Shown here: positions 1 to 5,454 of the stretch, one piece after another
Position numbering within the stretch: the first letter of the stretch is position 1
Layout: each line of letters starts with the position of its first letter
NCBI GenBank assembly: GCA_018821745.1
Contig: JAHJLU010000325.1
Span: forward strand, 1 to 5,476
Length of the DNA stretch: 5,476 nucleotides
Direction of reading: 5' to 3'
Source of the DNA: Myxococcota bacterium
GTDB lineage: Bacteria > Myxococcota_A > Polyangia > HGW-17
The notes under the pieces: generated by a model
What the model was told of the DNA's origin: nothing
Seen by the model: only the letters and a program-made list of their open reading frames with translations
Database searches by the model: none
Position numbers and translations under genes: made by a program

Positions 1-1650
1 ACGCTGTATTTGCCTATTATTTGGGGTCTTTTTGCTTTCGCTCTCACTTCCTGCGGATCACGCAGCGACCTTGGGGGTTGGGGGAATTATCAGACTCCCG
101 ACGGGGGCACCGATGGCGACGTTATAAATCCCCCCTGGTGCAACTACGACAACAGGGATCTGGCCATGGAGAACCTGGTGGCGGCGGACCGGCTTGGCCT
201 CGGGGTGTCCCAGTCGGTGGTGGAGGGGGTGGTCTCGGCCCTAAACGCCGACGGGTTCCATCTGGTCATCGACAGGGTTTGGCACGGAGTCCAGCCCCTC
301 GAGGGCATCGAGGTCAATGTCCCCGTGGAGACGGCAGGTTATAGTGAAATCAGCGTGGGGACCCGCCTGGTGGCAGGGTTCAGGGGGAACGCTCTGCCGG
401 CCCTCATGGACGCGGAAGAATTGCCGGTCTGGTGGGGTCTCACGGCGCTCATCCCCAAGGCGCGGTCGGACGCATCCCTCCTGGGATTTATGAGCTACAA
501 CATCCCCGTGGTGGCAACGGTTCGCCTCATCCAGAAGGATTCGGACCACCTGGTCTTTGAGGTGGACGAGGTGATGAAGGGGGAATGCCCCGCAGCCTTT
601 CAGGTGTCCCGCTCGTCATACGGTGGCTTTATTCCCTGGCCGGAACCATCCGATACCCCCTTTATCGCTGCCTTCACTGATATTCCCTCGGGTGGTCCGG
701 GGCTTCCCTACGCGGGGCTCGCCCACTTCGCCCCCGCCGACGCCGTGAGCCTGTCGGAGCTGGAGACGGAACTCGCGACCCCAAAAACCTATTGGGATTA
801 CCATAATGGGCCCCTGGGGGCCGACTACGCCGAGGCCTTCGCGTACCACCTCGCCCCCCACATCTACCGCACCGAGGTCACGGGGATCTCCGGTGAGTGC
901 TGCACCGGGGCCGGTGGCACCTTTATCATGCACAACGTCACCTCCTACCTCAAGGGCGAGGATCCGGCCACGTCGATTATCTCCGGTGGCCACGCCTACT
1001 ACGGCTCCGAGACCTGCGGCGACCCCATGATTTTCGCCTCACACAGCATGGGCAGCCTGGAGGATTTCTCCACGGATGACTTCGACTGCACGGGGAGCCT
1101 CTCAACCTCGATCTCCGAGATCACCTATGATTTTCTCCCGCTCTACCTGCGCTCCATGCCCGACAGTGAAGAGAACCGTGCCAAGGTTCTGCAGTGGCTG
1201 GGGTATCCGGCGCCCCTCCTTCTGGTCCGTTCCGAGGAGGATCAGTCTCCGGACGCGGCCTTTGATCCCGCCCGATCATCGGGTTATTTTGGTGCCCCTC
1301 TCTCGCTTGACCGCGCCATCTCAGCTTCCCCGTATACCGCCCTGATAACCGTTGAAGAAGTGACCACCAGCGGTGATCGTCACGAGGTTGTCCTCTCCAC
1401 CACCTTCCACGATCAGGTCTATGAAGACGATGTGGTGTACCGCATCAAGGTCGCCTTCTCCTGCGGGGATCCCCGCCTCCTGGTCCAGGGGGCCTCCTAT
1501 CTGGGCATCTTCCTGGTGGCACCCCACCTCTATCTCCAGCAGATAGTCCCTCAGGACTACGGCTCCCTCTTCCTTATCCCCGGTGTGCTGCTGCCCAATC
1601 TCCCCCACCTTCGCCAGACGCTGCAGTATTCAGCATACGAGTATCTGTAA
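1..1650 (+). CDS. Large putative lipoprotein with four diverged NTR/TIMP-like repeats, 5' end probably outside the window
   Basis: The frame is open from base 1; the first usual start codon is TTG at 10, giving 546 residues to the TAA at 1648-1650. That start leaves no basic n-region and no ribosome site can be seen, so the true start probably lies upstream. Numbering from the TTG, a hydrophobic stretch ends in a lipobox LTSC (residues 12-15), so Cys15 should be lipidated and the protein exported and membrane-bound. After a Gly/Asp-rich linker (about 20-45) I see four tandem units at about 69-160, 166-258, 285-398 and 442-538. Each has a strand pair of the type V-x-G-x-V then F/L-x-V-x-x-V-x-K/H-G, a later strand ending near Gly-x-x-Tyr/Leu-h-h-h-F, and a helical tail. 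This resembles netrin/TIMP-like beta-barrel domains common in secreted proteins, but that is pattern recognition only. Other cysteines are at 44, 193, 297, 298, 336, 360 and 485. No catalytic motif is seen and the function is unknown. Confidence 0.8.
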   Translation, partial: TLYLPIIWGLFAFALTSCGSRSDLGGWGNYQTPDGGTDGDVINPPWCNYDNRDLAMENLVAADRLGLGVSQSVVEGVVSALNADGFHLVIDRVWHGVQPLEGIEVNVPVETAGYSEISVGTRLVAGFRGNALPALMDAEELPVWWGLTALIPKARSDASLLGFMSYNIPVVATVRLIQKDSDHLVFEVDEVMKGECPAAFQVSRSSYGGFIPWPEPSDTPFIAAFTDIPSGGPGLPYAGLAHFAPADAVSLSELETELATPKTYWDYHNGPLGADYAEAFAYHLAPHIYRTEVTGISGECCTGAGGTFIMHNVTSYLKGEDPATSIISGGHAYYGSETCGDPMIFASHSMGSLEDFSTDDFDCTGSLSTSISEITYDFLPLYLRSMPDSEENRAKVLQWLGYPAPLLLVRSEEDQSPDAAFDPARSSGYFGAPLSLDRAISASPYTALITVEEVTTSGDRHEVVLSTTFHDQVYEDDVVYRIKVAFSCGDPRLLVQGASYLGIFLVAPHLYLQQIVPQDYGSLFLIPGVLLPNLPHLRQTLQYSAYEYL

Positions 1651-1674
1651 GTCCCGCGTCTTTTAATCAGCAAA

Positions 1675-1695
1675 GGGCGGTGCGCCCACCATTTT
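1675..1695 (+). terminator. Weak candidate intrinsic terminator after the repeat lipoprotein gene
   Basis: GGGCG at 1675-1679 pairs with CGCCC at 1683-1687 around a three-base loop, 24 bases after the stop codon. A short T-rich stretch (ATTTT, 1691-1695) follows. An alternative pairing GGTG/CACC (1679-1682 with 1687-1690) brings the T run directly after the stem. The stem is short and the T run is only four bases, so efficiency is doubtful. Two further T runs (1707-1713 and 1721-1726) lie downstream without a clear stem. Confidence 0.35.
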
Positions 1696-1789
1696 CTCCC
1701 CCATGCTTTTTTTATGAGCGTTTTTTGGCAAGGTGCGATAAAAAAAATATGCCCGCGATTTGCTTCCGACTTTCCCCGTGAGATATATC

Positions 1790-2290
1790 ATGGCCATTCG
1801 TGAAATCCTTGTTTATCCCGATCCCCGCCTGAATGAGACCTCAAAACCGGTCAGTGAATTGACACCACAAGTTGTCACCCTGATCAAGGACATGATCGAG
1901 ACCATGTACGCCCGTGATGGCGGTGGTCTCGCCGCGGTGCAGGTAGGGGTTCACCTGCGGATCTTCATCGTGGATCCCACTTTGGCCGGGGGGACAAAAA
2001 AAGACGAGGCGATGGTCTTCATCAACCCCGAGATTTTGGAAATGCACGGTGAAGAGCTCCGTGACGAGGGGTGCCTGAGCTTTCCTGGCGTGTGGGTGCC
2101 CCGTAAACGGGCAAAGACCACCACCATCCGCGCACGGGACCTGAACTGGGAGGAGTTCGAGATGACCGGAGAGGGGATCGTGAGCCGGGCCTTCCAGCAC
2201 GAGTCGGACCACCTGGACGGACGTCTCCTCATCGAACCTCTCACGGGCCTCCGCCGAAAGATGGCCCTGCGCCGCCTTAGCACGCGGTAA
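1790..2290 (+). CDS. def: Peptide deformylase
   Basis: Removes the formyl group from the N-terminal formyl-methionine of nascent proteins, in the cytoplasm at the ribosome exit. From ATG 1790 the product has 166 residues, close to the E. coli enzyme. All three family motifs are present: GGGLAAVQ (44-51, with the oxyanion-site Gln51), EGCLSFP (93-99, metal ligand Cys95) and HESDH (137-141, metal ligands His137 and His141, catalytic Glu138). The second motif position, usually Ile or Val (GIGLAA), is Gly here. The N-terminal YPDPRL (9-14) is also typical. I chose ATG 1790 because MAIREIL matches the usual family start; TTG 1760 and GTG 1778 in frame would only add unconserved residues. No strong Shine-Dalgarno sequence precedes it (only GTGAGA at 1778-1783). 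A TTGGCA at 1725-1730 could be a -35 box, but no good -10 follows at proper spacing. No fmt gene follows, so it is a stand-alone copy in this window. The key residues look intact and it should be active. Confidence 0.97.
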   Translation: MAIREILVYPDPRLNETSKPVSELTPQVVTLIKDMIETMYARDGGGLAAVQVGVHLRIFIVDPTLAGGTKKDEAMVFINPEILEMHGEELRDEGCLSFPGVWVPRKRAKTTTIRARDLNWEEFEMTGEGIVSRAFQHESDHLDGRLLIEPLTGLRRKMALRRLSTR

Positions 2291-2595
2291 CAGCTGTCAG
2301 GTGCGCTCTTCTTGTCCCAGCCAGGAACAGTGCAGTGGTCATTATTCGCCAAACCCACTCTCCGATCCCGTCTCCCCCCGCGCCCAGTTTCACCACAATG
2401 GCCCATTGACCGCAACCACTCCAACACCTTCCACGCTGCGATCATCGGCGTCGGAGATCAGTTCCCCCGCCGCCACCTGCCCCTGATCCTCCCTGTTCCC
2501 ATTGGCTCAATTACACCCTAGCTCTCCAGTAGAAATCACATGACAATTGATCGCCCCTCCCGGTTCATCTTGGGTTTCCCAGAGTCTTGGGGAAT
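2291..2595. other. Gap between convergent genes without an intact gene
   Basis: About 300 bases lie between the stop codons of the deformylase gene and of the minus-strand gene. Apart from the possible adhesin-repeat fossil I see only an eight-base palindrome ACAGCTGT at 2290-2297 and weak stems around 2571-2592 (ccca/tggg and ttggg/cccag) with no T run on either strand. No convincing bidirectional terminator is visible. The open frames on the plus strand here (for example 2312-2521) lack ribosome sites and read as low-complexity Pro/Ser/Arg text. Confidence 0.6.
2297..2506 (-). pseudogene. Possible broken fragment of a VCBS/cadherin-like adhesin repeat
   Basis: Read on the minus strand from 2506 downward, one frame stays open for 38 codons and contains in order EDQG, a hydrophobic ELISDADD, VEGVGVVAV and NGPLW, then stops at TGA (2392-2390). 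From about 2396 a second frame continues with GGDGIGEW and TTALFLAG, then alternating residues to LTAV near 2297. Put together, this follows the consensus of repeats in large bacterial adhesins with VCBS/cadherin-like domains: an EDQ start, I-T/S-D-x-D, V-E-G-I-A-V-x-x-V, N-G-x-W, then about twenty residues later A-L-L-L-A. Here the gap from that Trp to ALFL is about twenty residues. There is no start codon with a ribosome site, a frameshift is needed, and only one unit is present, so it cannot be a working gene. The match is by eye and short; chance resemblance is the main alternative. Confidence 0.35.
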
Positions 2596-3306
2596 CTAAA
2601 TCTCGGTCCAGGCGTAGTGGTGGCGCGGCGGGAACTGGTAGATGATTCGGCGGGCAAGTCCTTCCCCGGTGCGCGCATATTTTTTCCGGTTTTGCCTTCG
2701 TTTCTCGATTTGCGCCGGATCGGGAGGGTTCATCACCACGCCCAGGGTGTGATAATTCCAGGAGTCAATACTGATGGTATGCACTGCAAAAATCCGCGTG
2801 TGATCACCGCCAGTGATGCGATCAAGCTCACGGACCACCATATCCATGGAGTCCACATACTCGAAAACCTCCGACTCAAAAACCACCGCGCTGTTATCGG
2901 GGATTGTCTTCAGCGCCTCAAGTGCGTCGGCCTTGAGCACACGCGCTTCCATACCACAGGGTCGGCACCCCGCTATATCGATGCAGACGTCTCCACAGCC
3001 GTACACCTGCACATGTTTGTTCACGAATCCACCCGTTGGGTTGCCGATGACCACCAGGGTCCGGCCTTCGCTGAGGGCCCTGGCCCTGGCCTTCTCATAG
3101 AGGATGTGCTGCATGGAGAGTTTGTGACAGGACTTCCAGGCATTCACCTTCTCAACGGTTTTTGCCCGGTACAGATTCCATCCGAGGATGGCGTTGGAGG
3201 CAAGTGACGCAGTGAGAGTCAGGCCAATGATGACCACCATAACATACTTGGGTGACAGGATGCGACGAGCAGGGGGCTGCTCGGAACGCTGAACGCTGTT
3301 GGGCAT
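2596..3306 (-). CDS. Membrane-anchored SAM-methyltransferase-like protein with a four-cysteine cluster
   Basis: A 236-residue protein starting at ATG 3306-3304 behind a strong ribosome site and ending at TAG 2598-2596. The N-terminus is basic (Arg14, Arg15, Lys20), followed by one hydrophobic segment at about 21-45 that should be a signal anchor, since no AxA cleavage site or lipobox is visible. A Rossmann-like domain follows at about 82-180: strand and glycine loop LVVIGNPTGG (84-93, in the place of motif I), a second strand ending in acidic Asp110 (VCIDI), then ADALEAL (126-132) and VVFESEVFEYVD (141-152). That last part with VRELDRITGGD (158-168) closely resembles the class I methyltransferase stretch after motif IV. 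The loop and second strand carry C104, C108, C114 and C117 in CX3CX5CX2C spacing; Cys60 is a further cysteine. I recall uncharacterised methyltransferase-like proteins with a similar CGDVC-I/V-D element, but cannot name a family. The tail (198-236) is basic. Substrate and activity are unknown. Confidence 0.85.
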   Translation of the reverse strand: MPNSVQRSEQPPARRILSPKYVMVVIIGLTLTASLASNAILGWNLYRAKTVEKVNAWKSCHKLSMQHILYEKARARALSEGRTLVVIGNPTGGFVNKHVQVYGCGDVCIDIAGCRPCGMEARVLKADALEALKTIPDNSAVVFESEVFEYVDSMDMVVRELDRITGGDHTRIFAVHTISIDSWNYHTLGVVMNPPDPAQIEKRRQNRKKYARTGEGLARRIIYQFPPRHHYAWTEI

Positions 3307-3311
3307 GGGGC

Positions 3312-3317
3312 ACCTCC
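3312..3317 (-). promoter_or_regulatory. Ribosome binding site of the methyltransferase-like gene
   Basis: On the minus strand GGAGGT lies six bases or fewer before ATG 3306-3304. It is a near-perfect anti-16S match and fixes this start. Confidence 0.8.
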
Positions 3318-3326
3318 GATCTCCCC

Positions 3327-3354
3327 TTTATGACAGAAGCACTGCAAATTTCAA
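3327..3354 (-). promoter_or_regulatory. Candidate sigma70-type promoter of the methyltransferase-like gene
   Basis: On the minus strand TTGAAA (3354-3349, five of six matches to the -35 consensus) is followed after 16 bases by CATAAA (3332-3327, four of six to the -10). Transcription would start near 3320, leaving a leader of only about 14 bases that still includes the ribosome site. The spacer overlaps the left arm of an inverted repeat. This is a consensus match by eye only. Confidence 0.35.
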
Positions 3355-3384
3355 CCGCGAACTGAGTTCTCTCTGCAGTGTTTT
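3336..3384. repeat. Nested inverted repeat in the divergent promoter region
   Basis: CACTGCA at 3340-3346 is the exact complement of TGCAGTG at 3374-3380. Pairing can continue outward to 3336/3384 with two A-T and two G-T pairs, giving an imperfect 11-base stem. Between the arms lies an 11-base palindrome GAACTGAGTTC (3359-3369). It sits between the minus-strand gene (start 3306) and the plus-strand gene (start 3580) and overlaps the candidate minus-strand promoter, so it could be an operator or an RNA hairpin. No known regulator motif is recognised. Confidence 0.5.
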
Positions 3385-3547
3385 AAAAAATGTATTGAGC
3401 CCTGAGCCTCCCGTTTCCCAAACAGGAACAGGGTAACAACCTGCCGGCGAAGGTCATGGAGTAGGTGTGGCTGTCCGGGCTTGCCTGGCCGACGTGGAGA
3501 GGGAGGGAGAGGGCGCGAAAGAGGTGATGGAGTTTATTGATTGCGTG

Positions 3548-3556
3548 TGCTACGCT
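3548..3556 (+). promoter_or_regulatory. Weak candidate extended -10 element before the secreted-protein gene
   Basis: TGC-TACGCT at 3548-3556 has the TGN extension and the three most conserved -10 bases (T, A, final T), but only three of six overall. The -35 position (about 3528-3533, TGGAGT) is poor. Transcription would start near 3563, only a few bases ahead of the ribosome site. Confidence 0.22.
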
Positions 3557-3568
3557 TTGCCCATCCAC

Positions 3569-3574
3569 GGAGGT
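3569..3574 (+). promoter_or_regulatory. Ribosome binding site that fixes the start at 3580
   Basis: GGAGGT ends five bases before ATG 3580. It decides against the in-frame TTG at 3541, which would put thirteen mostly polar residues before a well-formed signal peptide. Confidence 0.85.
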
Positions 3575-3579
3575 CAACG

Positions 3580-4077
3580 ATGAAACTTTTGTCAGTGCTC
3601 GGTTTTAGTTTGATGCTTTCGCTCTCCATGGGGGCAGGGGGGGCGGACGCCGCACAGAAGAAGGCAAAGAATCTGAACCAGTTTGGAGAAATGCTGTTTG
3701 ACGCGATTGTGCGCAATGATTTCAGGTCCGCCAGGCAGCTGCTCCCCACGCGCGACGAGCTCAAAAAAGTGGGCAAGCGGTACTCAAAACAACAGTACGC
3801 CGAGTTCATGGTAAAACGGAAGCAGGGTTTCGGGCGTGTTGTCAATAAATTCAGACGAAAAATGAAGGCGCTGCGAGGGCGGGGATATTCCTGTGGCAAA
3901 TATCGCTTCTCCCACCTGAAAAAGGGACGGCAGGTGAAAAAGGGCGGGACCATGATGTACAGCCGGATAGAGATCTTCGGAAAGTGCGTGAGGGGTGATA
4001 AGACCCCGTTCTGGGTAGCGAATCCCGATGATATCTTTAACAGCAAGGCGGGCTGGAAGCTGCTGGAATTCAACTGA
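3580..4077 (+). CDS. Small basic secreted protein of unknown function
   Basis: From ATG 3580 the product has 165 residues. It begins with a classic Sec signal peptide: Lys2, a hydrophobic core (3-17), a Gly/Ala region and an AxA site (A22-D23-A24), so the mature protein should start at Ala25 in the periplasm or outside. The mature part is strongly basic, with Lys/Arg clusters at 61-67, 79-99 and 114-121. A predicted helical part (about 31-95, with FGEMLFDAIVRNDFRSARQL at 35-54) is followed by strands (about 103-136 and 155-164) ending in GWKLLEF. Helix first, then strands closing with a W-K-L strand, recalls NTF2-like/SnoaL-type small secreted proteins, but no diagnostic residue supports that and I do not assign the family. 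Cys105 and Cys136 could form one disulphide. The gene stands alone on its strand, divergent from the methyltransferase-like gene, and its stop codon lies inside a hairpin. Confidence 0.85.
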   Translation: MKLLSVLGFSLMLSLSMGAGGADAAQKKAKNLNQFGEMLFDAIVRNDFRSARQLLPTRDELKKVGKRYSKQQYAEFMVKRKQGFGRVVNKFRRKMKALRGRGYSCGKYRFSHLKKGRQVKKGGTMMYSRIEIFGKCVRGDKTPFWVANPDDIFNSKAGWKLLEFN

Positions 4078-4106
4078 CCAGAAGGGTCCAATTCCGGGCT
4101 CATTTT
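4063..4106 (+). terminator. Candidate terminator hairpin overlapping the stop codon of the secreted-protein gene
   Basis: CTGGAATT (4063-4070) pairs with AATTCCGG (4090-4097) with one G-T pair, and GACC (4076-4079) pairs inside with GGTC (4085-4088) around a five-base loop. An asymmetric internal loop (five bases against one) separates the two stems. A T run (4103-4106) follows five bases after the stem. The stop codon TGA (4075-4077) lies inside the structure. The short, spaced T run makes this a weak call. Confidence 0.35.
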
Positions 4107-4314
4107 CCTGCGTGTTCCCTGACCCATCCCCTCACACCACACCGAACTAGTAAAATAAGCCATAATGGAAGCCAGCGATCACGGTCCCGGAGCGGCACCC
4201 CAAAAGTCTGAGAGAAGATCGACGGGCGTGCCGTCACCATTCATTGGGGTTTCGAATTTTTTCCAATCATTAGCAAAAAAAAACGACAGCTACATGTGGT
4301 CCTTCGTTTGCAAC

Positions 4315-4343
4315 TGTACAGCTCTACTCCGCTGGGTTAGAGT
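4315..4343 (+). promoter_or_regulatory. Weak candidate promoter of the linker lipoprotein gene
   Basis: TGTACA and TAGAGT with an ideal 17-base spacer would start transcription near 4350, just ahead of the ribosome site at 4354-4359. Each box matches the consensus at only four of six positions. The -35 box falls inside the palindrome CTGTACAG, which could be an operator or chance. Confidence 0.25.
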
Positions 4344-4353
4344 CGCGAAAAAT

Positions 4354-4359
4354 AAGGAG
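4354..4359 (+). promoter_or_regulatory. Ribosome binding site of the linker lipoprotein gene
   Basis: AAGGAG ends five bases before ATG 4365, which is followed at once by a lipoprotein signal peptide, so the start is well supported. Confidence 0.85.
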
Positions 4360-4364
4360 TAACC

Positions 4365-5435
4365 ATGAAATATCTCATCGTCGGCACCCTCGTTGTCTCC
4401 CTTGTGGCCTGTAAATCCGAGAAGAAATCCCGGGTGCAGTCCGACACCTCCCCGGCGGTGATGGATCAGAAACAACCCCGGCCTCCAGAGACCATGGGTT
4501 CAGCACCGCCCACGGCGGGGATGAAGAAGGCCATGAAGATCACAACAAAGGTTGTGGCCACACCCCCTGTTCCCAAAAAAGTCAATGCCCCGGCTGCCAA
4601 GCTCCCATTGCCACCGGCACCTCCCTCGGACAGACTCGAGGCGCTCCTCAAGGCCCTGAAAAAGGCCAACCGAGAAAAGAAAAGCGCCACAGCCGTCATG
4701 GGGAAATTCGTCCCGGAGTTCAAACTCTCCAAGGGTGATGAGTTTCCCGATTCCACCGAGGCACGTGTGCTGGAAATCCGTCCCGGAAAAGCGCTTTACG
4801 GGGCCTTCATCCTCTTTTGTGCCAGGGGCGTAAAGGTGTGCGGGACGGACTGCGAGGCAGCCTTCTCCGTGAAACAGGCGCAGGGGAAAAATAAGGAGCT
4901 CGTCACCTACAAGATCAGCCCGAAGATCTTCGCCGGCACGAAACACACCTTCGAGTTCTCTCCCGCCTTTGAGGATACCCGCGCACTTCTGGTCCGGTTC
5001 ACCACACCCCGGAAGACGGAATGCATCTTCGAGGATAACTCAGAGTACGCGGACAAGGTGGAGCGTGCTCAGTTGTTCAAGGTGGCCAAGCGGCGCATCG
5101 TGCCCTATGAGTCCTTCACCACGGACCTGGACAGCGCGGAGCCCGGCCACCACACCTCCCAGACCACAACCTTCAAGTGGCTCAAGGGCGCCACGGAGGG
5201 GACCCATTATCTGGGTCTCGAGCGATACTCACAGGAGACCTTTTCGGACACGGCCCCCGACAGTGACAGCCACCGAACCACCTGTCAGAGGACCTCGTCG
5301 GTTATCCTGATGCCCAGGGGCAAATACTGGAAATCCATTCACGGCAATACGCTCAATGCCCTGCGAAAGAAAGATCCGGGCCTCGCCACCCTGGCCAAGA
5401 ATATGGCTGGCAAGAACAAACGCTGTTCTCCCTGA
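4365..5435 (+). CDS. Putative lipoprotein with Pro/Ala/Lys-rich linker and cysteine-containing C-terminal domain
   Basis: A complete 356-residue protein. Residues 1-16 form a lipoprotein signal peptide (Lys2, hydrophobic core, lipobox LVAC with Cys16). Lys17 at position +2 gives no Asp retention signal, so by the enterobacterial rule it would go to the outer membrane; whether that rule holds here is unknown. Residues 17-90 are a flexible linker rich in Lys, Pro and Ala. A short amphipathic helix (about 90-106) follows, then what looks like a mainly beta region: strands near 132-152, 163-184, 193-212 and 236-250, and a second part at about 265-325. Besides Cys16 there are six cysteines (152, 159, 163, 220, 307, 354), an even number that would fit three disulphides in the periplasm. 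I see no catalytic motif and do not recognise the family. It is preceded by a good ribosome site and ends in an intrinsic terminator, so it is probably transcribed alone. Confidence 0.88.
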   Translation: MKYLIVGTLVVSLVACKSEKKSRVQSDTSPAVMDQKQPRPPETMGSAPPTAGMKKAMKITTKVVATPPVPKKVNAPAAKLPLPPAPPSDRLEALLKALKKANREKKSATAVMGKFVPEFKLSKGDEFPDSTEARVLEIRPGKALYGAFILFCARGVKVCGTDCEAAFSVKQAQGKNKELVTYKISPKIFAGTKHTFEFSPAFEDTRALLVRFTTPRKTECIFEDNSEYADKVERAQLFKVAKRRIVPYESFTTDLDSAEPGHHTSQTTTFKWLKGATEGTHYLGLERYSQETFSDTAPDSDSHRTTCQRTSSVILMPRGKYWKSIHGNTLNALRKKDPGLATLAKNMAGKNKRCSP

Positions 5436-5454
5436 GGGATCCCCTCGTTTTTTT
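5434..5454 (+). terminator. Intrinsic terminator of the linker lipoprotein gene
   Basis: GAGGG (5434-5438) pairs perfectly with CCCTC (5442-5446) around a three-base loop, followed after one base by seven T residues (5448-5454). The stem starts within the stop codon TGA (5433-5435). This is the clearest terminator in the window. Confidence 0.8.

Larger units (their letters stand above)
4078..4364. other. Intergenic leader region without a convincing gene
   Basis: This stretch separates the secreted-protein gene from the next lipoprotein gene. It holds a perfect five-base hairpin GACGG-GCGTG-CCGTC (4221-4235), a T run (4257-4262), an A run (4275-4283) and an eight-base palindrome CTGTACAG (4314-4321). 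A possible promoter is TGTACA (4315-4320), 17 bases, then TAGAGT (4338-4343), each four of six to consensus. No riboswitch or known small RNA is recognised. Confidence 0.5.

Noticed and set aside
1725..1753. TTGGCA at 1725-1730 as a -35 box or sigma54 element before the deformylase gene
   Set aside because: The -10 at 17 bases would be TATGCC, a poor match, and the GC element of a sigma54 site is missing at the required spacing.
1951..2445. A 164-codon minus-strand open frame running from the gap into the deformylase gene
   Set aside because: Its product is Arg/Ser-rich, it overlaps the deformylase coding region and it lacks a ribosome site. The adhesin-like residues in this gap are in the other two minus-strand frames.
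2312..2521. A 69-codon plus-strand open frame after the deformylase gene
   Set aside because: TTG start, no ribosome site, Pro/Arg-rich text without motifs.
2571..2592. Stems around 2571-2592 as a terminator for the minus-strand gene
   Set aside because: The stems are only four to five bases and no T run follows on the minus strand.
2587..3207. A 206-codon open frame on the plus strand
   Set aside because: It lies wholly antisense to the methyltransferase-like gene, which has a strong ribosome site, a membrane anchor and recognisable motifs. The plus frame has no ribosome site and no family features.
3383..3577. A 64-codon minus-strand open frame in the divergent promoter region
   Set aside because: It overlaps the ribosome site and candidate promoter of the secreted-protein gene and has no ribosome site of its own. 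The text is not low complexity, so I looked for a family but found none.
3436..3582. An open plus-strand frame running into the start of the secreted-protein gene
   Set aside because: It has no start codon with a ribosome site and is purine-rich; it ends across the true start codon at 3580 and reads as chance.
3534..4163. A 209-codon open frame on the minus strand
   Set aside because: It is antisense to the secreted-protein gene, whose signal peptide and ribosome site are convincing; the minus frame shows neither.
4165..4362. A 65-codon plus-strand open frame ending inside the ribosome site of the next gene
   Set aside because: No ribosome site before ATG 4165 and no recognisable features; the position could suit a leader peptide, but nothing supports translation.
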